A stretch of DNA of 64,000 bases, from positions 6,361,001 to 6,425,000 of the forward strand of contig NZ_CP108430.1 in the NCBI RefSeq assembly GCF_041435335.1. The letters are read 5' to 3'. The translations under genes were made by a program, and so were the position numbers. Positions 1 through 9,855 of this stretch are shown here, piece by piece. The stretch is from Streptomyces sp. NBC_01283. GTDB lineage: Bacteria > Actinomycetota > Actinomycetes > Streptomycetales > Streptomycetaceae. Positions within the stretch are counted from its first letter, which is position 1. Each line of letters starts with the position of its first letter. The notes beneath the pieces are model-generated. The model made no database searches and was not told where the DNA came from. It was given only the letters and a program-made list of their open reading frames with translations.

Positions 1-269
1 GGCTCCGGCAGCGTCACATAGGGACGTATCCGCAGCGGATCGAAGTCCTCCGCGGCGGCCGCGTCCGCGGACCTCGCGTCCCGCGCCGCGTCGGCGGCCC
101 GCTCCGTACAGCCGCAGGCAGGAGCGCTGCCCGAGACCCGCGACGTACCGCATTGAGGACATCGCTGACCGTCCCGGCCGCCCAGGCCGGGCACGCCGTC
201 CCCGCCGGTTTCCCCGCCCCTGTCCCCGCTGCCGTCGCCGCCGCCCGGACGTCTTTCCCTGCTGCTCAC
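1..269 (-). CDS. Zinc-ribbon protein, N-terminal part only
   Basis: This gene runs off the left edge, and only its first 89 codons are visible. The GTG start at 269 is inferred because it opens the frame ahead of a Gly-rich stretch. The piece then shows two close cysteine pairs (RCPQCG near residues 36-41 and ACGCTE near 51-56), as in a zinc ribbon, an Ala/Arg-rich helix, and the segment EDFDPLRIRPYV. That order resembles the N-terminus of a family of Streptomyces peptidoglycan-binding-domain proteins, but the defining domain lies outside the window, so the family is a guess from memory. It is transcribed away from the MFS gene at 415. Confidence 0.6.
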   Translation of the reverse strand, partial: MSSRERRPGGGDGSGDRGGETGGDGVPGLGGRDGQRCPQCGTSRVSGSAPACGCTERAADAARDARSADAAAAEDFDPLRIRPYVTLPE

Positions 270-333
270 TCTTCGTACCCCACCCCTAGAGAACTCCAGC
301 GATTATGCAGACCCCCGGTTCAACAGGCCATAA

Positions 334-2500
<2,167 letters not shown>

Positions 2501-2535
2501 GCTCCGGCCGGGGCGTACAGGAGGGCCCGGCCGGC

Positions 2536-3096
2536 TCAACTGGTTGCGGGGGAGAGCCTCTTGGCGTACCAGCACTCGGCGTACATCCGCTCGGTGAGCG
2601 GCTCGCTCTCCTCGTAGCCGTGCCGTGCGTAGAGTGCTCTGGCCTCGACCAGATCGAGACGGGTGTCGAGGATGACGCGCTCCGCGCCGAGCGCGCGGGC
2701 GGCGTCCTCGGCGGCGGCGAGGAGGAGCCCGGCGCCGCCCTTGCCGCGCATGTCCTCACGGAGGAAGACGCGCTTGAGTTCGGCGGTGCTCGCGCCCTTC
2801 AGCTCGCCCAGGAGCCGCACCCCGGCCGTCCCGGCGGGCTCGCCCCCGTAGCGGGCGACGAAGAGCATGCCGGTGGGCGGACGCAGGTCGTCGCCGGTCT
2901 CCGCCGCGACCTCGCGCTCCAGCTCCTCGGGGGCGGTCCTGTGCCCCTCATGGAGGAGGTAGTACCGGTCGCTCACCTCCGTGTAGTACGCGCGCCAGAG
3001 CGCCGCGGCGGCTTCGGAGTCGACGGCTTCGGGGGCGATGGTCCAGGAGGGGGCGGCTTCGGAGGCCGCGGTACCGGTCTCGATGTGGGTGCTCAT
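2536..3096 (-). CDS. GNAT-family N-acetyltransferase
   Basis: A 186-residue Gcn5-related acetyltransferase that would move an acetyl group from acetyl-CoA to a small amine. The acetyl-CoA pyrophosphate-binding loop is seen as VFLREDMRGKGGAGLLL, followed by LYARHGYEE, the usual motif B strand/helix near the C-terminus. The ATG at 3096 is preferred; another in-frame ATG at 3105 would add three residues, and neither has a strong ribosome site. It converges on the MFS gene and lies downstream of the LysE gene on the same strand. The substrate cannot be read from the sequence. Confidence 0.85.
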   Translation of the reverse strand: MSTHIETGTAASEAAPSWTIAPEAVDSEAAAALWRAYYTEVSDRYYLLHEGHRTAPEELEREVAAETGDDLRPPTGMLFVARYGGEPAGTAGVRLLGELKGASTAELKRVFLREDMRGKGGAGLLLAAAEDAARALGAERVILDTRLDLVEARALYARHGYEESEPLTERMYAECWYAKRLSPATS

Positions 3097-3164
3097 GGGG
3101 GCCATTCTCGGGACGCGACTGCGCTGCCCCGCAAGCGAATTACGGGCCCCGGGGCCCTGGGGCG

Positions 3165-3203
3165 CGGGTCTCCGGGCCCTGGGTTCCGGGTCTCCGGGCC
3201 CTG
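3165..3203. repeat. Direct repeat, two 17-base copies
   Basis: CGGGTCTCCGGGCCCTG occurs at 3165-3181 and again at 3187-3203, within a wider GGGCCC-rich stretch between the GNAT and LysE genes. It looks like local slippage; no function is suggested. Confidence 0.6.
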
Positions 3204-3209
3204 CTGAGG

Positions 3210-3848
3210 TCAGTCCTTGCGCCCGGTGGCGGCGACACCGACGCCGAGCCCGATCATGGTGAGCCCGCCGACGCCGCCGATCATCGAGAGCCGCCGCGGC
3301 GCGCTCGCGAACCAGCCGCGCGCGGTGGCCGCGACCAGGCCCCACACGCTGTCGGATGCCACGGCGATGGCGTTGAACACGAGGCCGAGCACCAGCATCT
3401 GCAGCGCGACGTGCCCCTGCTCGCGGTCCACGAACTGCGGCAGCACGGCGGCGAAGAAGACGATGGTCTTGGGGTTGGCCACACCGACGGCGAACCCCTC
3501 CCACAACGTACGCAGGCCACCGCGGGCGGGTCCTTCACCGCTGAACGCGGCGTGCAGGGAGCCGCGTTGGCGCACCGCCTTGACCCCCAGGTACACCAGG
3601 TAGGCGGCGCCGAGGAGCTTCAGCGCCGTGAAGACGACGACCGAGCGCTCGACGACGGACCCGACCCCGAGCGCGACGGCCACGACGAGCACGTACGCGC
3701 CGATCGTGTTCCCCACCACCGAGGTCAGCGCGGCCCGGCGCCCCTGCGCCAGCGCCCGCCCGATCACGAACAGGACGCTGGGCCCGGGGACCACGATGAG
3801 CAGGAACGACATGGCCGCGAAGGCGAGTATCCGATCGATGGACATCAT
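3210..3848 (-). CDS. LysE/RhtB-family exporter
   Basis: A 212-residue membrane protein of the LysE/RhtB amino-acid exporter family. The N-terminus has the characteristic first helix with VVPGPSVLFVIGRALAQGRR, and the mid-protein motif ANPKTIVFFAAVLPQF is typical. Five or six hydrophobic segments span the length, which is normal for the family. It would export an amino acid or an analogue in exchange for protons. The ATG at 3848 starts MMSIDRIL; the second Met is equally possible. No linked LysG-type regulator is present. Confidence 0.9.
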   Translation of the reverse strand: MMSIDRILAFAAMSFLLIVVPGPSVLFVIGRALAQGRRAALTSVVGNTIGAYVLVVAVALGVGSVVERSVVVFTALKLLGAAYLVYLGVKAVRQRGSLHAAFSGEGPARGGLRTLWEGFAVGVANPKTIVFFAAVLPQFVDREQGHVALQMLVLGLVFNAIAVASDSVWGLVAATARGWFASAPRRLSMIGGVGGLTMIGLGVGVAATGRKD

Positions 3849-3914
3849 GGCCTCATGGCACCACGGGGCCGGCGCGCACCGGTACCGCTTTTCCGCCCCG
3901 CTCCGGGGCGGCGG

Positions 3915-4241
3915 CTAGCTCTTGGGCGAGGCCTGCTGCACGACCTCGAAGGACCACACCGCGGCGCTGCTCGACGCAGGCTTGGGCCGCTCCCCGCCGG
4001 CCGCGCCACCGCCCTGGTGCGCGGCCTTCATCGGACCCTCCATCCACGCCTTGAAGGACTCCTCGTCACGCCAGCGCGTGTACACGAGGTAGTCGTCGGT
4101 CCCTTCGATGGGGCGCAGCAGCTCGAACCACTCGAAGCCGTCGGAGTTCTCCACGGCGCCTGCGCGGGACGCGAAGCGCTTCTCAAGGGTTTCCCGCTGC
4201 TCGGCCGGGACGGTCAACACGTTGATCTTGACGATGCTCAT
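3915..4241 (-). CDS. Antibiotic biosynthesis monooxygenase (ABM) fold protein
   Basis: A 108-residue protein with the short ferredoxin-like dimeric fold of the ABM family. It begins SIVKINVLTVP, contains GFEWFELLRPIEGTDDYLVYTRW, and carries an Ala/Gly-rich linker before the C-terminal strand. ABM proteins include quinone-forming monooxygenases and IsdG-type haem oxygenases. The residues needed to choose between these are not evident, so the role is open. It is the first gene of a short leftward run and sits 66 bases from the LysE start. Confidence 0.8.
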   Translation of the reverse strand: MSIVKINVLTVPAEQRETLEKRFASRAGAVENSDGFEWFELLRPIEGTDDYLVYTRWRDEESFKAWMEGPMKAAHQGGGAAGGERPKPASSSAAVWSFEVVQQASPKS

Positions 4242-4301
4242 GGGGCCATCCTGCCGCAGGGGCGCTCGGTACCGGAGCCTTGGGCTCGCCTCAGGACTGC
4301 C

Positions 4302-4751
4302 CTACTCCGCCTCCGACGTCGGTTTGCCGGGTGGGGGTGGGCGATCGGTGAAGAGGGTGAGGTGCCAGGTGCCGTTCTTTTTCAGGACGCTGAAGGTGTC
4401 GTGCGTGTTCCTGCCGGACTTCTCTTGTGCCGTCAGCTTTGCCGAGCCGGTGTCGGGGCCCATGTCCAGGTCTATCTGGATCTTCTTGACCGACAGCTCC
4501 CGGCCGCCCTTGTCGGCGAGGATCCGGCGGGCCTCGTTGCGGGCGCGGGCGTCGTTCGGGACGCCGCCCACTTCGATCAGCCGGTTCGCGTCGCGGGTGT
4601 TCAGTGCCGTGACGTAGGACTCGACTGCCTTGCGGGCGCCCTGCTTTGAGGCGGAGGTGGTCGTGGAGTCTCCGGAGCCGCACGCCGCCAAGAAGGGTGA
4701 AAGGAGCGCGGCGGTCAGGGCGGCGGATGCTGCCGAGTGGCGTCGGGTCAT
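4302..4751 (-). CDS. Putative lipoprotein, NTF2-like
   Basis: A 149-residue secreted lipoprotein. Residues 1-24 form a signal peptide ending in the lipobox LAAC, so the mature protein would be lipid-anchored outside the membrane. The mature part (ESYVTALNTRDANRLIEVGG, then NGTWHLTLF) resembles the small NTF2/DUF4878-like cone folds common in actinobacterial lipoproteins. It starts 6 bases after the DUF1992 gene and is probably cotranscribed with it. No partner or ligand can be inferred. Confidence 0.8.
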   Translation of the reverse strand: MTRRHSAASAALTAALLSPFLAACGSGDSTTTSASKQGARKAVESYVTALNTRDANRLIEVGGVPNDARARNEARRILADKGGRELSVKKIQIDLDMGPDTGSAKLTAQEKSGRNTHDTFSVLKKNGTWHLTLFTDRPPPPGKPTSEAE

Positions 4752-4757
4752 GGTGAC

Positions 4758-5171
4758 CTAGCTCCTGTCCGCGTGGCGGTCGCGCCATGTCTGGGCCACC
4801 TCGTCCACGTCGAAGGGCTTCAGGCCCAGGGGCGGGCCCGGGGGCGGCATGCGCAGGGACTCGCGGATCTTGGCGTCGAGGTCCGTCACCAGTCGGCGGG
4901 CGGCCTGCTCGGACGGGGCTTCGGGGGCCGCGGCCAGGACGTCCTCGGCCTCCTTGCGCAGGGCGAGCGTCGGCGGGAGGTGGGACAGGCCCTCCCTGAC
5001 CATCTTCTGCTTCACCCACCACTGCTCGTCGTACGAGGCGGTGTCGAGGCCCTCCGGGAGCGGCTTGCCGCGGCCCGGCCGCGTGGCGAAGTCGCCGCGC
5101 TCCTCCGCCTCACGGATCTGCTTGTCGATCCAGGACTCGAAGTCGACCCCAGGTGGCTTCCGTTCGGTCAT
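4758..5171 (-). CDS. DUF1992 (DnaJ-homologue subfamily C28) protein
   Basis: A 137-residue cytoplasmic protein. The conserved DUF1992 opening is clear: FESWIDKQIREAEERGDF followed by GKPLP and YDEQWW. The rest is charged and helical, ending in FDVDEVAQTWRDRHADRS. The family is named from homology to DNAJC28, but it lacks a J domain and has no settled function. The ATG at 5171 is chosen because the conserved block begins a few residues later; the open frame upstream to 5537 looks non-coding. It diverges from the FHA gene. Confidence 0.85.
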   Translation of the reverse strand: MTERKPPGVDFESWIDKQIREAEERGDFATRPGRGKPLPEGLDTASYDEQWWVKQKMVREGLSHLPPTLALRKEAEDVLAAAPEAPSEQAARRLVTDLDAKIRESLRMPPPGPPLGLKPFDVDEVAQTWRDRHADRS

Positions 5172-5306
5172 GGGTTCATTGTTCCAAGTGCCCGTGCTTT
5201 CGCGCGAGGGGCGCCTTAGGATGCGGCGGCGCGGTGTGGAGCGGTGGGGCGTGGCGCGAAGCGGCTCCATGGAGCGCGTCCGGTCGTAGAGAGTGGGGGA
5301 ATTTAC

Positions 5307-5699
5307 GTGCTGGAGCTGACCATGGCCTTCTTGTCCGGGGCGGACGAAGGGGCGACGGCGGGCATGCTCATGGCCGACGCGCCGAGCGCGCCCGGTTCCG
5401 TGTTGCGGGTGGGGCGCGATCGCGGTGTGTGCCGTCTTGTGCCGCCCGACGACTGGCTGTTCGTCTCGCGCACGCATCTGGAGTTCCGCTGCGGGCCCGA
5501 CGGGACCTGGACCGTCACCTGGTTGCGCGGGTCGCATCCCGAGCCCGCGTCGGAGGTGCGGCTCACCGTGGGCGGGGCGCCGTCGCCTCTCGCGTACGGG
5601 GGGACGGCGCCGCTGCCGCGGGGCGGATCCGGTGAGGTCGTCATCCAGGACCGGGCCGGGCCACGCAGCGTGAACGTCGGCTTTTATCAGGAGGGTTGA
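5307..5699 (+). CDS. FHA-domain protein
   Basis: A 130-residue small forkhead-associated protein. The FHA landmarks are seen as LRVGRDRGVCRL near residues 33-44 and VSRTHLEFRC near 56-65 (the Arg, Ser-Arg and His of a phosphothreonine pocket), followed by short beta strands. It probably binds a phosphothreonine peptide in a Ser/Thr kinase pathway, but no kinase is adjacent. The GTG at 5307 is chosen because GGGGGA lies 6 bases upstream; the in-frame ATG at 5322 is the alternative. Its stop lies within a tandem repeat. Confidence 0.75.
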   Translation: MLELTMAFLSGADEGATAGMLMADAPSAPGSVLRVGRDRGVCRLVPPDDWLFVSRTHLEFRCGPDGTWTVTWLRGSHPEPASEVRLTVGGAPSPLAYGGTAPLPRGGSGEVVIQDRAGPRSVNVGFYQEG

Positions 5700-5748
5700 G
5701 CACAGGAGGGTTGAGCAGGAGAGCCATGGCCGGGAGAGCCGTGGCCGG
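5688..5748. repeat. Two adjacent tandem 15-base duplications at the FHA gene end
   Basis: CAGGAGGGTTGAGCA is repeated exactly at 5688-5702 and 5703-5717. It is followed by GAGAGCCATGGCCGG at 5719-5733 and GAGAGCCGTGGCCGG at 5734-5748 (one mismatch). The first copy carries the FHA stop codon, so that stop is duplicated. Confidence 0.75.
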
Positions 5749-5765
5749 GCGGGCCGGTGCGGTGC

Positions 5766-6434
5766 CTAGTCCAGTACTCGGGCCACGGCCAGGCCGTCGT
5801 ACCCCTTCGTGCCCACCGTCTGCAACGCCGTTCCGGTCAACTTCGGGTGGCTCGCGATGAGTTCCAGCGCCTTGCGCGTTCCCTGCACGCTGGGGTCCGT
5901 GCTGTCGGCGTCGGCCACCGCGCCGCTTCGTACGACGTTGTCGACGATGATGAGGCTGCCGGGGCGGGTCAGCTTGAGCGACCACTCCACGTAGTGCGGG
6001 TTGTTGGCCTTGTCCGCGTCGATGAAGACCAGGTCGAAGGGGTCCGCCTCCTCGACCACGAGCGCGGCGAGCGAGTCGAGGGCCGGGCCCACCCGGACCT
6101 CGGTGAGCTTGTCGAGGCCGGCGCGGGCGAGGTTGCCGCGGGCCACGTCGGCGTGGACCGGGGAGTACTCCAGGGTGATCAGGCGGCCGTCCGCGGGCAG
6201 CGCGCGGGCCAGCCAGATGGTGCTGTAACCGCCGAGCGTGCCGATCTCGAGGATGCGGTGCGCGCCCTGGATCTGGGCGATGAGCTGGAGCAGCTTGCCC
6301 TGGTTCGGCGCGACGCTGATCTGCGGCAGACCGGCTGCGTCGCTGTCGTGCAGGGCCGCGGTCAGCGCCTCGTCGGCCGGGGTGAGCAGGTCGGTGAAGT
6401 ACGTGTCCACCGCGGTCCATTGCTGCTGGGTCAT
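5766..6434 (-). CDS. Class I SAM-dependent O-methyltransferase (family 3)
   Basis: A 222-residue methyltransferase of the caffeoyl-CoA/catechol-OMT-like family 3. SAM-binding motif I is seen as RILEIGTLGGYSTIWLARAL, the metal-associated acid motif as FDLVFIDADKANN, and IIVDNVVRSG follows. It should methylate a hydroxyl on a small aromatic or catechol-like acceptor with a divalent metal; the acceptor is unknown. The ATG at 6434 opens the conserved N-terminal helix. A near-perfect palindrome 19 bases upstream suggests control by a local repressor not encoded next door. Confidence 0.9.
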   Translation of the reverse strand: MTQQQWTAVDTYFTDLLTPADEALTAALHDSDAAGLPQISVAPNQGKLLQLIAQIQGAHRILEIGTLGGYSTIWLARALPADGRLITLEYSPVHADVARGNLARAGLDKLTEVRVGPALDSLAALVVEEADPFDLVFIDADKANNPHYVEWSLKLTRPGSLIIVDNVVRSGAVADADSTDPSVQGTRKALELIASHPKLTGTALQTVGTKGYDGLAVARVLD

Positions 6435-6452
6435 GGGGGCCTTTCCGAACGT

Positions 6453-6471
6453 TCGTTAGGTTCCCTAACGA
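6453..6471. promoter_or_regulatory. Palindromic operator before the O-methyltransferase
   Basis: TCGTTAGG and CCTAACGA form 8-base arms around a 3-base spacer, between the O-methyltransferase start (6434) and the serpin start (6573). The form suits a TetR- or MarR-type repressor. The distance to the methyltransferase fits overlap with its promoter. Confidence 0.65.
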
Positions 6472-6572
6472 TGTTAGTGGGGTGGGGGTCGATTGTCAGC
6501 GGGGACTCGCATACTGGGGTCGTCGGGCTGTGACGGCGGGACGAGGGCTGTGGGCTGGCTGCGGGGGTTGAG

Positions 6573-7724
6573 ATGACGTACGGGACTGGGGCGGGGCCAG
6601 GGGTCGGGACCGGAGCGGAGCTGCCCGCGGCGGCGATCCGCGGGCTTGCCGACCGGTGGCTGCCGCTGATGGCTTCGCCGGGCTCGGCGGACGGGCACGC
6701 CCGGAGTGACGGGGCGGGCGCGGGGGACTTCGTGTGCTCGCCCGCGGGGCTGTGGCTCGCGCTGGCCGCCGTCGCGGTGGGCGCGCGGGAGGAAACCGCC
6801 GGGGAGCTGCGGGAGTTGCTCGGCGTCGCGGGCGAGAAGGCCGCCGGTGTGGTCACGGCGGCCGCGCGGGCGCTGGCCTCCACGGACGCGCTGGCCGTCG
6901 CCACCCGGGTGTGGAGCCGGGTTCCGGTGTACCGAGCCCATCGGGAAGCGCTGCCGGACATCGGATTCGGGCCGATGGACCCGGACGGCATCGACGCGTG
7001 GGTGCGGGAGGCGACGAACGGGCTGATCGAGCGGCTGCCGGTGGTCATTACTCCGGACGTGCTGCTGGTGCTGGTGAATGCCCTTGCTCTGAAAGCGCGT
7101 TGGGAGATCCCCTTCGAGGGTGCCGGCACGCGTGATCAGGACTTCACGGATGCGCTCGGCGTGCGGCACCGGGTGCCCACGATGCACCGGCCCGTCCCGC
7201 TGAACTGCGCCTGGACGGTGGGCGGCGCGAGCGTCGTCGAGCTGAAGTGCCGGGCGGAGGGCGGGCGGGCGCCTGCCCGGGTGCGGTTCGTGCTCGGTGA
7301 GCCGGGGGCCGGGGCGGCCGAGGTGCTGCCGCTGGCGTGGGCGCCGGAAGGCCGGTGGACGGGCATCGACGCCGAGCAGATCAACATGACGTTGCCGCGG
7401 ATGTCCTTGCGGACGCGGGTGGACGCGACGGAGCAGTTGGCCGCCCTCGGGGTGCGGTGGGCGATGAGCGAGGGGGCCGACTTCTCCGGGATGTCTCCGG
7501 AGCGGCTCGCGATATCGCAGGTGGTGCAGGAGGCCGTGGTGAAGATCGCCGAGGAGGGGGTCGAGGCGGCGGCGGTGACTGCTGTGCCGATGGCGCCCGG
7601 CGGTGCGTATGTTCCTCGACGGATCGAGTGGATCGCCTTCAACCGGCCGTTCGGGGTGGTGGTGCTCGACGGGGGTGGGGAGGTGCCCCTCTTCACCGCC
7701 TGGCAGGCGGGGGTGCCGGGGTAG
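6573..7724 (+). CDS. Serpin-family protein, cytoplasmic
   Basis: A 383-residue serpin, close to the usual domain length, with no signal peptide. Family landmarks are the N-terminal FVCSPAGLWLALA, the mid-protein LVLVNALALKARWEIPF, DFSGMSPERLAISQVVQEA, and the hinge EEGVEAAAVT at residues 327-336, followed by the C-terminal FNRPFGVVVLD. The small residues of the hinge fit an inhibitory serpin able to insert its loop. The reactive loop between hinge and FNRPF is about five residues longer than in antitrypsin, so P1 is uncertain and could lie at GG (343-344) or near the RR at 349-350. The target protease is unknown. Confidence 0.88.
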   Translation: MTYGTGAGPGVGTGAELPAAAIRGLADRWLPLMASPGSADGHARSDGAGAGDFVCSPAGLWLALAAVAVGAREETAGELRELLGVAGEKAAGVVTAAARALASTDALAVATRVWSRVPVYRAHREALPDIGFGPMDPDGIDAWVREATNGLIERLPVVITPDVLLVLVNALALKARWEIPFEGAGTRDQDFTDALGVRHRVPTMHRPVPLNCAWTVGGASVVELKCRAEGGRAPARVRFVLGEPGAGAAEVLPLAWAPEGRWTGIDAEQINMTLPRMSLRTRVDATEQLAALGVRWAMSEGADFSGMSPERLAISQVVQEAVVKIAEEGVEAAAVTAVPMAPGGAYVPRRIEWIAFNRPFGVVVLDGGGEVPLFTAWQAGVPG

Positions 7725-7854
7725 GCGACAGAGGGGAGCGGGGCTGAGGTTCGGGCGGGCCCTGCGGGGCCTTCCCCCATCCCGCCCGTTCCCGCTGTAC
7801 CTGATGTTCGGCTCCGCCGCATGGCAAGGGGCTCCGCCCCCTGGACCCCCGAAA

Positions 7855-7881
7855 GGATCGGCCTCACACGCCGGCCGGGCT
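7855..7881 (-). repeat. Partial copy of the interspersed 42-base repeat
   Basis: Read on the minus strand, this stretch begins AGCCCGGCCGGCGTGTGAGG. It matches about 23 of the first 27 bases of the repeat seen at 52716-52757. It sits downstream of the serpin and of the MFS gene, beside GGGGCTCCGCCCC at 7828-7840. Confidence 0.55.
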
Positions 7882-7934
7882 GTAGGGGGGAAGTGCCTCA
7901 AGCGCCGGCCGGTCGAACGAACGCAACCCCAGGG

Positions 7935-9374
7935 CTACTTCTCCACCGCCGGGGGCGAGCCCGGCAGTGGGCGGCCCGCGCTCTCGCTCATGAACCACAC
8001 CGCGATGCCGCCCACCACGGCCGCGGCCATCATGTAGTACGCGGGCATCATCATGTTTCCCGTCGCACCGATCAGCGCCGTCACCACCAGCGGTGTCGTG
8101 CCTCCGAAGACCGACACGGAGATGTTGAAGCCGATGGAGAGCGAGCCGTAGCGCACCTTGGTCGGGAAGAGGGCCGGGAGCGTCGAGGGCATCGAGGCCG
8201 TGAAGCAGACCAGGAGCAGGCCGAGTGCCGCCATGCCGAGGGCGATCGCCCAGAGCGAGCCCTGGCGGATCAGGAGCAGGGCGGGGACGGAGAGGAGCAG
8301 GAAGCCCGCGCAGCCCGCGGCGATCACCGGGCGGCGGCCCACCCGGTCGGTCAGCGCGCCCGCGAACGGCTGGACGCACATCATCAGCGCCATCACGGCG
8401 AGCACGACCAGGAGGCCGTGCGTCTCGTCGTACTTCAGCTCGCTCGTCAGATAGCTCGGCATGTACGACAGCAGCATGTAGTCCGTGACGTTGAAGACCA
8501 GGACCAGGCCCATGCACAGGAGCAGCGCCTTCCACTGGCCCGTGACCATGTCGCGCAGCCGCACCTTCGGGCGGGACTGCTCGTCCTTGTGTGCCTTGGT
8601 GAGCTCCGCGGCGAACGCCGGGGTCTCCTCCAGCTTCATCCGCAGGTACAGGCCGATCAGGCCCATGGGGCCCGCGATCAGGAAGGGGATGCGCCAGCCC
8701 CAGGAGAGGAGGTCCTCCGTGGAGAGGAGGGCCGTCATCAGGGTCACCAGGCCCGCGCCGCCGATGTAACCGGCGAGGGTGCCGAACTCCAGCCAGCTGC
8801 CGAGGAAGCCCCGCTTCTTGTCGGGCGCGTACTCGGCGATGAAGGTGGACGCGCCCGCGTACTCGCCGCCCGTCGAGAAGCCCTGCACCAGGCGGGCGAC
8901 CAGCAGGAGGATCGGAGCTCCCACGCCGATGGACGCGTAGGAGGGGATCAGGCCGATCGCGAAGGTGCCCGCCGCCATCATGATCATGGTGAGCGCGAGG
9001 ATCTTCTGGCGGCCGATGCGGTCGCCGAGCGGGCCGAAGACCATGCCGCCGAGCGGGCGGATCAGGAAGGCCGCCGCGAACGCGCCGAACGTGGAGAGCA
9101 GTTGGGCCGTGGGGTTGCCCGAGGGGAAGAAGACCTTGCCCAGCGTCACGGCGATGTAGCTGTAGACGCCGAAGTCGAACCACTCCATCGCGTTGCCGAG
9201 AGCGGCCGCTTTCACCGCCCGCTTGACCAGCGCCGGGTCGACGACGGTGACGTCCGCCGACGCGTCCGCGGACGGAGGGGCCTGGGTCTGCGGGGCCTGG
9301 GTCTGCGGCGCTACGGGTGCGACGGGGGCGGCTGCCGGCAAGGGTTCGCTCGCCTGCCTCTCGGTTGACTGCAA
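7935..9374 (-). CDS. ProP-like metabolite:H+ symporter (MFS, MHS family)
   Basis: A 12-TM symporter of the metabolite:H+ family that includes ProP (proline/betaine) and citrate/alpha-ketoglutarate carriers. Typical motifs are GNAMEWFDFGVYSYIAVTLG, the loop FGPLGDRIGRQK and FSTGGEYAGASTFIAEY. The N-terminus before the first helix is Pro/Ala/Gln-rich with a doubled APQTQ unit. The start is uncertain: TTG at 9374 is given, TTG at 9339-9341 has a better GAGAGGCAGG upstream, and the open frame continues to an ATG at 9644 whose translation looks non-coding. It probably takes up osmolytes or organic acids. Confidence 0.85.
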   Translation of the reverse strand: MQSTERQASEPLPAAAPVAPVAPQTQAPQTQAPPSADASADVTVVDPALVKRAVKAAALGNAMEWFDFGVYSYIAVTLGKVFFPSGNPTAQLLSTFGAFAAAFLIRPLGGMVFGPLGDRIGRQKILALTMIMMAAGTFAIGLIPSYASIGVGAPILLLVARLVQGFSTGGEYAGASTFIAEYAPDKKRGFLGSWLEFGTLAGYIGGAGLVTLMTALLSTEDLLSWGWRIPFLIAGPMGLIGLYLRMKLEETPAFAAELTKAHKDEQSRPKVRLRDMVTGQWKALLLCMGLVLVFNVTDYMLLSYMPSYLTSELKYDETHGLLVVLAVMALMMCVQPFAGALTDRVGRRPVIAAGCAGFLLLSVPALLLIRQGSLWAIALGMAALGLLLVCFTASMPSTLPALFPTKVRYGSLSIGFNISVSVFGGTTPLVVTALIGATGNMMMPAYYMMAAAVVGGIAVWFMSESAGRPLPGSPPAVEK

Positions 9375-9855
9375 GGACAGGGCCGCCCGGCGAGGGGCGG
9401 CCCGCAGGCGACCATAGGTGTAGGCAGCATCATTACGTTCGGTGTCCGGCCGACCGCGCACCGCCCCGAAACCGCTGCTATCCAGGGCAAATGGTTCCGC
9501 TTCCGACAGTGGCCGGAAGGCGTTCTTGTGATCTATGTCGCGGTTCGCCCGGGGAACCGCCCCGCGGGGTGCGGGCCGTCGTTCCATGGACGAGCGTGGA
9601 CAGAAGGTGTACGGACCGTGCAGATCACGTTGCCATGCGGACAAAAGGGCTGGTTGGGAAGTCTGCGCAAAAGCCGGTAGAAAGCGGTGTGGCCGCCAGG
9701 TGAAATGGAGGTGGTGCGCGTCTTACCCGAGGGCGTGAGTCCCGGGTCCGCACGGCGCATGCCGGAGGCGGCGGCGAACTCTCGGAGCCGACCGGACGTT
9801 GGGACCGAGCAGAACCGAACAGAGACGACGAGCGGGGCGGGAGGGCCGACGGCAC
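9375..9855. other. Divergent intergenic region with a strong hairpin
   Basis: No convincing gene is seen in this 481-base stretch between the ProP-like and GT87/PAP2 genes. It holds a perfect 9-bp hairpin (GGGCCGCCC at 9380-9388 with GGGCGGCCC at 9395-9403) just upstream of the possible ProP starts. In the transcript this could hide a ribosome site or act as an early terminator. Confidence 0.5.
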
